Below are positions 59,066-64,000 of a stretch of DNA of 64,000 bases, one piece after another (the first letter of the stretch is position 1; each line of letters opens with the position of its first letter). The stretch covers positions 124,001-188,000 of the forward strand of contig NZ_JAELXT010000006.1 in NCBI RefSeq assembly GCF_016427565.1. The letters run 5' to 3'. The DNA is from Microvirga splendida (GTDB taxonomy: Bacteria > Pseudomonadota > Alphaproteobacteria > Rhizobiales > Beijerinckiaceae). Below the pieces are notes generated by a model that saw nothing but the letters and a program-made list of their open reading frames with translations, made no database searches and was not told where the DNA came from. The position numbers and the translations under genes are program-made.

Positions 59066-59174
59066 CGCATCGTGCGAAAAAGTGGATCCCGGTTTTTCGC
59101 GCTCGACGATGCGCCAGAGAATCAAGAGCATCGGGTGAATCCCAAAAGTGCACGCCACTTTTGGGCCCGAGGCT
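59065..59174. repeat. AAAAGTGG/GCATCG palindromic repeat, copy 4
   Basis: GCGCATCGTGCGAAAAAGTGG.. with TTTTTCGCGCTCGACGATGCGC comes first, then GAGCATCGGGTGAATCCCAAAAGTG with CACTTTTGGGCCCGAGGCT. It has the same hairpin order as copy 3 and begins within the last base of pcm's stop codon. Confidence 0.87.
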
Positions 59175-59290
59175 CGGCCGAATCGAAATTTTTTCGACAA
59201 GGTTACGAGAAAGTGCGCACCATCAACCGTTGCTTAACCTGAACAGGCTTTTAATCGCTTCATCGAGTTGCGTTCGATTGGGGTTGAGTG

Positions 59291-60361
59291 ATGCGTTTGC
59301 GTATGGGTTCTGAGCATTGGGGTGCGGTGTCTCGGATCGCTCTGGTGAGTTTGATCGGCAGTGCCGCGGCGGCGTGCAGTACCGACAGCGCGCGGTTCGC
59401 GGAGAACCCATTCTCCAATCCATTCGCGGCCAGCGAGCGGATGGAATCCGGCGCGTCAGTTCCCTCGCAGCCTCAGGCTTCCCCGGCCTATGCGGCCGCT
59501 CCGATGCCGACCGCTTCGGTCCAGGCCCAGGCCCTGCCGCCGGTGCAGGCCCAGCCTCTCTCGCAGCCCGCCCGCATCGCCTCGGCTCCCGCCCCCGTCC
59601 AGCCGCGCCCCGTGCCGGCCGCTCAGACGGCGGCTGCCCAGCCCAAGTTCCGCCTCGTCGACACGTCCAAGGTCCCGGCCGCCACGACTCCGGTCGCCGA
59701 TGCCGAGCCGGCCCGGCGCGTTCGCCCTGGCACAACCATGACGGCGCAGGCTCCCGCTGCTCCGGCTCCCGCCAAGGCGGCGCCCATGCAGGTCGCGTCG
59801 GCCGTCGATGAGCCTCTGGTTTCGGCGCCCAAGCCGCTCGTTTCCGCGCCGAAGCCGGTCGTCGAGCAGCCCAAGGTTGCGGCTCTGACCCAACCCGAAG
59901 CGGTGAAGCCCGTCGCGCCTGTGGCACCGGCCCCGCAGCCGGAGGCCGCGAAAGCTCCGGCGCCGGAGCCAGAGCAGACCGCCAGCGTTCCGGCCGGCGA
60001 CTTCCGCTGGCCCGCCCGCGGCCGCGTGATCGCCGGGTTCGGCGCCAATGGCGGCAACGAGGGCATCAACATCGCCGTCCCCGAAGGCACGCCCGTGAAG
60101 GCGACCGAGGCCGGCACCGTGACCTATGCGGGCAGCGAGGTGAAGGGCTACGGCAACCTCGTCCTGATCAAGCACGAGAACGGCTACGTCTCAGCCTATG
60201 CCCACAACGGCTCTCTGAACGTGAAGCGCGGCGAGCAGGTGAAGCGCGGCCAGGTGATCGCCACCTCCGGCCAGACCGGCAACGTGACCTCGCCCCAGCT
60301 GCACTTCGAGATCCGCAAGGGCGCGCAGCCCGTCGATCCGCTGAAGTATCTCGGCGGCTGA
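59291..60361 (+). CDS. Degenerate LytM (M23) lipoprotein, NlpD/DipM-like
   Basis: This 356-residue precursor has a lipobox (LIGSAAAACS, Cys about 29) and a long Pro/Ala/Gln-rich linker. A C-terminal LytM domain (about 238-350) starts FRWPARGRVIAGFGANGGNEGINIAV and ends SPQLHFEIRKGAQPVDPLKYLG. The first Zn-binding position (usual HxGxD) reads NEGIN and the second reads LHFEI, so the metal site is incomplete. It should be an activator of an amidase at the septum rather than an endopeptidase. No LysM domain was seen. Confidence 0.85.
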   Translation: MRLRMGSEHWGAVSRIALVSLIGSAAAACSTDSARFAENPFSNPFAASERMESGASVPSQPQASPAYAAAPMPTASVQAQALPPVQAQPLSQPARIASAPAPVQPRPVPAAQTAAAQPKFRLVDTSKVPAATTPVADAEPARRVRPGTTMTAQAPAAPAPAKAAPMQVASAVDEPLVSAPKPLVSAPKPVVEQPKVAALTQPEAVKPVAPVAPAPQPEAAKAPAPEPEQTASVPAGDFRWPARGRVIAGFGANGGNEGINIAVPEGTPVKATEAGTVTYAGSEVKGYGNLVLIKHENGYVSAYAHNGSLNVKRGEQVKRGQVIATSGQTGNVTSPQLHFEIRKGAQPVDPLKYLGG

Positions 60362-60447
60362 TCCTGGATAGAACTTCGGTCGGCTTCGAACTTCGAGGCT
60401 GGCCCAACGAGGGGACGGTGGAGCTCAGCCACCGTCCCTTTGTCGTT

Positions 60448-61338
60448 TCAGATCGCCTTGCCCAGACGTCCCGCAAGGTCCTGGATGAACTGCCACGCGG
60501 TGCGGCCCGAGCGGGCGCCGCGGGTGGTGGCCCATTCGAGGGCCTCGGCGCGGACCGCCTCACGGTCGGCCTTGAGGCCCAGATGGTCCACATAGCCGAA
60601 GACCATGTCGAGATACTCGTCCTGGCTGCATTTGTGGAAGCCGAGCCAGAGGCCGAAGCGGTCGGACAGGGACACCTTCTCTTCGATGGCCTCGCCGGGG
60701 TTGATCGCCGTCGAGCGCTCGTTCTCCATCATGTCGCGGGGCAGGAGGTGGCGGCGGTTGGAGGTGGCGTAGAAGATCACGTTGTCCGGCCGCCCCTCGA
60801 TCCCGCCCTCCAGAACCGCCTTGAGCGACTTGTAGGAGGTGTCGTCCGCATCGAATGACAGGTCGTCGCAGAACACGATGAAGCGGTGCGGATCGGCCCG
60901 GAGCAGGCCCATGAGGTCCGGGAGGGTCTCGATGTCCTCCCGATGGATCTCGATGAGCTTGAGGGGGCGGGAATCGGCCGGCCGGGTGTGGTTGATCTCC
61001 GCATGGACCGCCTTGACCAGGGACGACTTGCCCATGCCCCGGGCGCCCCAGAGCAGGGCGTTGTTGGCCGGCAGCCCCCTGGCGAAGCGCCCGGTGTTCT
61101 CCGCCAGCTGGTCCCGCACCCGGTCGATGCCCCGCAGGAGGCTCATCTCGACCCGGTTCACCTTGGGGACGGGGGAGAGCCTGCGCCCCACCGCCTGCCA
61201 GACGAAGGCGTCGGCCGCCGTAAAATCGGCGTGAGCGGCTCCGGTAGGGGTGAGCCTCTCAAGGGCATCGGCAATGCGGGTCAGAAGCGCCAGGGATTCA
61301 GGAGAATTCAGGTCTGCAGGCATCGGGAACAAGGCCAT
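60448..61338 (-). CDS. DUF815-family ATPase
   Basis: This 296-residue P-loop protein has the DUF815 layout. The Walker A GARGMGKSSLVKAVH (about 94-108), Walker B FIVFCDDLSFD and sensor-like SNRRHLLPRDMMEN resemble AAA+ ATPases. The role is unknown. The start at 61338 (MALFPMPADLN) is preferred because the extension further upstream runs into a dispersed repeat; MPADLN at 61323 is also possible. It is leftward, between the convergent LytM protein and divergent yajC. Confidence 0.85.
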   Translation of the reverse strand: MALFPMPADLNSPESLALLTRIADALERLTPTGAAHADFTAADAFVWQAVGRRLSPVPKVNRVEMSLLRGIDRVRDQLAENTGRFARGLPANNALLWGARGMGKSSLVKAVHAEINHTRPADSRPLKLIEIHREDIETLPDLMGLLRADPHRFIVFCDDLSFDADDTSYKSLKAVLEGGIEGRPDNVIFYATSNRRHLLPRDMMENERSTAINPGEAIEEKVSLSDRFGLWLGFHKCSQDEYLDMVFGYVDHLGLKADREAVRAEALEWATTRGARSGRTAWQFIQDLAGRLGKAI

Positions 61339-61408
61339 CCAGAGTGGGTGAGGGGATTGCTTAGCGCAGAAAGCGTCAAACGGTCCACCGAGAGGCCTTT
61401 GGAAACCG

Positions 61409-61518
61409 AGCATCGGACCCAAAAGTGGAGGCCACTTTTGGGGAAATCCGATGCTTCTTTCATAGAAAGGCACATCGTCGGGCGCGGAAAACCGGTGCCC
61501 ACTTTTCCGCACGATGTG
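61409..61518. repeat. AAAAGTGG/GCATCG palindromic repeat, copy 5
   Basis: AGCATCGGACCCAAAAGTGG with CCACTTTTGGGG..CCGATGCT is followed by CACATCGTCGGGCGCGGAAAAC with TTTTCCGCACGATGTG. It has the same hairpin order as copies 1 and 2. It occupies the region upstream of the leftward ATPase gene, between it and yajC. Confidence 0.87.
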
Positions 61519-61624
61519 CCTGCAACTTCATTGATTTCGCGGAGTCGATGGGTATAGTCCGCCACGCTTTGTATCCCGTCCGGCGCGGGTAGGCCCCACA
61601 TGTGCCTGCCACGCGCCTTTATCC

Positions 61625-61969
61625 ATGGAGAGCCGCTTGTTCATTTCACCTGCCTACGCACAAGGGGCCCCCGCGGCCGGCGGAATGGAGATGATCCTTC
61701 AATTCGTCCCGTTCATCCTCATATTCGTCATCATGTGGTTCCTGATCATCCGGCCCCAGCAGCGCCGGGTGAAGGCTCACCAGGAGATGATCAAGAACGT
61801 GCGTCGCGGCGATACGGTCGTCACCTCCGGCGGCATCATCGGCAAGGTGACCAAGGTGACCGAGGACGCGGCGGATATCGAGGTCGAGATCGCCGACGGC
61901 GTGCGGGTGAAGGTGGCTCGCGCCATGATTTCCGACGTCCGCTCCAAGAGCGAGCCTGTGAAGGCCTGA
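61625..61969 (+). CDS. yajC: Preprotein translocase subunit YajC
   Basis: This 114-residue small inner-membrane subunit of the Sec holotranslocon has an N-terminal secretion-like start (FISPAYAQG), a transmembrane helix (FVPFILIFVIMWFLII, about 28-43) and the YajC core (RPQQRRVKAHQEMIKNVRRGDTVVTSGGIIGKV). The ATG at 61625 has no good ribosome binding site. A TTG at 61637, four codons in, follows GGAGAG and would give the more usual MFISPAYAQ start. secD and secF follow. Confidence 0.92.
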   Translation: MESRLFISPAYAQGAPAAGGMEMILQFVPFILIFVIMWFLIIRPQQRRVKAHQEMIKNVRRGDTVVTSGGIIGKVTKVTEDAADIEVEIADGVRVKVARAMISDVRSKSEPVKA

Positions 61970-62055
61970 TTGAGACAAGGCCGGCCCTTCCTCATGGGGA
62001 TGGGCCGGTTCGCCGCAGCGGGCTGCGGCAGAGTGTGTGAAAGGTTGAGCTGACG

Positions 62056-63663
62056 ATGCTGCGCTTCTCCAAATCGAAGATCATCGCCACGATGGCGGTC
62101 ATCCTGATCGGTCTGCTCCTGGCGGTTCCGAGCATGATGTCCCGCGAGCAGCGTGAGGGCTACCTGAATGCCATTCCGAGCTGGGTGCCATCCTGGCTCG
62201 TGCCGTCCCGCGCCATCGTGCTGGGCCTCGACCTGCAGGGCGGCTCGCACGTTCTGCTCGAGGTCGACAACCAGGATCTGCTGCGCGGCCAGATCACCCT
62301 GCTGCGCGACGACGTCCGCCGCATCCTGCGCGACACCCGCGTCTCGTCCCAGAACGGCATCCAGACCATCCAGCGCGGCGTGCAGATCCGCGTGCCGGAT
62401 GCGGCCGACCGCGACCGGCTCCTGCCGCGCCTGCGCGAGCTGTCGCAGCCGATCGGCAATGCCATGCTGGGTCAGGCGGGCGGCAATTCCATCGAGATCA
62501 ACACGTCCCCGGACGGCGTGATCACGATGACCTACACGGAGGCCGGCATCAACGAGCGCGTGCGCCGCGCCGTCGACCAGTCCATCGAGGTCATCCGCCG
62601 CCGCGTGGACTCGACCGGCACGACCGAGCCCAGCATCCAGCGCCAGGGCGCCGACCGCGTCCTCGTCCAGGTTCCGGGTCTCCAGGATCCGCAGCAGCTG
62701 AAGGCGCTCCTCGGCGAGACCGGCAATCTCGAGTTCCGCCTGCTCGCTCAACAGGGCGCGACGGATGTGGACATGCTGCCCATGGAGGATGCAGGCGGCC
62801 AGCGGGTCCCGGTCGAGCGCAGGGTCATCGCCGAAGGCGGCGACCTGACCGACGCGCAGCCGGCCTTCGATACGCAGACCAACCAGCCCATCGTGAATTT
62901 CCGCTTCAACATCCGCGGCGCGCAGCGCTTCGGCCAGGCGACGACGGAGAACCTCGGGCGCCAGCTCGCCATCGTTCTGGACAACCGGGTGATCTCCGCT
63001 CCGACGATCCAGTCGCCCATCACCGGCGGCTCGGGCCAGATCTCCGGCAGCTTCACGGTCGAGCAGGTGAACAATCTCGCCGTGCTGCTCCGCTCCGGCG
63101 CCCTGCCGGCGAAGCTCACCATCGTCGAGGAGCGCACCGTCGGCCCAGGCCTCGGGCGCGACTCCATCGAGGCCGGCAAGATGGCCACCTACGTGGCGGC
63201 CGTGTTCGTCGTCATCTTCATGTTCGCCACCTACGGCCTCTTCGGCCTGTTCGCGAACATCGCGCTGATCGTCCATGTGGGCCTCATCTTCGGCCTCATG
63301 TCGGTTCTGGAAGCCACGCTCACGCTCCCGGGCATCGCCGGCATCGTGCTCACCATCGGCACGGCGGTCGACTCGAACGTGCTGATCTACGAGCGCATCC
63401 GCGAGGAAGTGCGGGCGGGCCGGTCCATCGTGTCGGGCATCCAGGCCGGCTTCGACCGGGCCTTCGCGACCATCGTGGACTCCAACAGCACCATGGCCAT
63501 CGCGGCGGTGATCCTGTTCTTCCTCGGCTCCGGCCCCGTGCGCGGCTTCGCGGTCGTGTTCATTCTCGGCATCCTGACGACGGTTCTCACCGCCGTGACC
63601 CTGACGCGCATGATGATCGCGCTCTGGTATCACTGGATGCGTCCCAAAGCTCTTCCGTTTTAA
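62056..63663 (+). CDS. secD: Protein translocase subunit SecD
   Basis: This 535-residue SecD has an N-terminal transmembrane helix, a large periplasmic P1 region (about 25-340) including the GLDLQGGSHVLLEVDNQD start, and the membrane half with five further helices. The conserved TIGTAVDSNVLIYERIREE (about 432-450) and the GIQAGFDRAFATIVDSN cytoplasmic loop are present. It uses proton motive force to finish protein export. It is separated from secF by 12 bases. Confidence 0.97.
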   Translation: MLRFSKSKIIATMAVILIGLLLAVPSMMSREQREGYLNAIPSWVPSWLVPSRAIVLGLDLQGGSHVLLEVDNQDLLRGQITLLRDDVRRILRDTRVSSQNGIQTIQRGVQIRVPDAADRDRLLPRLRELSQPIGNAMLGQAGGNSIEINTSPDGVITMTYTEAGINERVRRAVDQSIEVIRRRVDSTGTTEPSIQRQGADRVLVQVPGLQDPQQLKALLGETGNLEFRLLAQQGATDVDMLPMEDAGGQRVPVERRVIAEGGDLTDAQPAFDTQTNQPIVNFRFNIRGAQRFGQATTENLGRQLAIVLDNRVISAPTIQSPITGGSGQISGSFTVEQVNNLAVLLRSGALPAKLTIVEERTVGPGLGRDSIEAGKMATYVAAVFVVIFMFATYGLFGLFANIALIVHVGLIFGLMSVLEATLTLPGIAGIVLTIGTAVDSNVLIYERIREEVRAGRSIVSGIQAGFDRAFATIVDSNSTMAIAAVILFFLGSGPVRGFAVVFILGILTTVLTAVTLTRMMIALWYHWMRPKALPF

Positions 63664-63675
63664 GGAGTGCGTATC

Positions 63676-64000
63676 GTGCGCCTCATCCGCCTCTGGCCCG
63701 AAAACTCCCATTTCGACTTCATGCGCTTCCGGCGCTTCTCGTTCCCGCTGTCGGCCGTCATCTCCATCCTGACGGCGGTGATGCTTCTGTCCGGCGGCCT
63801 CCACTTCGGCATCGACTTCCAGGGCGGCACGCTCATGGAAATCCAGGCCCGGTCCGGCCAGGCCGATGTGGGCCAGATCCGGCAGACCGCCCAAGGCTTC
63901 GGCTTCGGTGATGTCGAGGTGCAGGAGTTCGGCTCCGCCGGCGAGGTCTCCCTGCGCTTCCCCATCCAGGAGGGCGGCGAAGCCGCGCAGGCTGCCGTGG
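63676..64000 (+). CDS. secF: Protein translocase subunit SecF (3' end outside window)
   Basis: The first 108 codons of secF are present, from GTG 63676 with AAGGAG nine bases upstream. They encode a short cytoplasmic start (MRLIRLWPENSHFDFMRFRR), the first transmembrane helix (FPLSAVISILTAVMLLSGG) and the start of the periplasmic domain with the SecF hallmark FGIDFQGGTLMEIQ. The gene runs off the right edge. It works with SecD and YajC. Confidence 0.96.
   Translation, partial: MRLIRLWPENSHFDFMRFRRFSFPLSAVISILTAVMLLSGGLHFGIDFQGGTLMEIQARSGQADVGQIRQTAQGFGFGDVEVQEFGSAGEVSLRFPIQEGGEAAQAAV

Overview
The window is high-GC DNA from an alphaproteobacterium. Gene content and order point to Hyphomicrobiales, most likely the Methylobacteriaceae/Microvirga neighbourhood. 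The signs are gatCAB, linked purM-purN, perM-hdaA-ppk-ppx followed by rnd and aspS, scpA-scpB next to tatABC-serS-surE-pcm, and yajC-secD-secF. The family assignment is inferred from gene order and protein sequence; there is no rRNA to test it. I recognised no tRNA, rRNA, CRISPR array, transposase or integrase.

Core blocks: 119-5046 carries the tRNA-dependent amidotransferase genes gatC, gatA and gatB around three small genes of unknown or membrane function. 5111-11559 is mixed accessory or housekeeping DNA: an SGNH hydrolase, two GNAT acetyltransferases, LysE and DUF4345 membrane proteins, two glutathione S-transferase family proteins, a cupin, one gene broken by a nonsense codon, and small secreted proteins. 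11728-24743 holds ndk, a molybdopterin oxidoreductase, purM-purN, a CDP-alcohol phosphatidyltransferase, perM, and the overlapping run hdaA-ppk-ppx-NUDIX. 38935-50505 holds aspS, an NADP-malic enzyme fused to a phosphotransacetylase-like domain, a large exported protein, an ErpA-type Fe-S carrier, dgt, argS and a SPOR protein. 50580-64000 holds nagZ, scpA-scpB, an ABC ATPase, tatABC, serS, surE, pcm, a LytM-domain lipoprotein, a DUF815-type ATPase, yajC, secD and the start of secF.

Accessory DNA is concentrated on both sides of rnd (30450-31634). To its left lie a three-gene cassette (membrane cytochrome c, DUF305 protein, lipoprotein) and an RTX protein with seven propeller-like repeats. Each is bounded on its left by a displaced fragment of the rnd 3' region, 96% identical in one case and 89% in the other. 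To its right lies the most interesting locus: a colicin V-type exporter pair (CvaB-like ABC transporter with an intact C39 peptidase triad, and a CvaA/HlyD-like adaptor). Two small genes with double-glycine leaders flank it, one encoding a 12-residue predicted core and one a 55-residue core with two cysteines. Both have good ribosome binding sites and end in strong hairpins. This looks like an undescribed bacteriocin or peptide-signal export system.

Intergenic space is used heavily by short palindromic repeat families. One, containing AAAAGTGG and GCATCG blocks, occurs five times, always just beyond the 3' end or upstream of a gene. Three other families also recur. One LexA-type box (GTTC-N7-GTTC) overlaps a TTGACA hexamer in the gene-poor gap before aspS.
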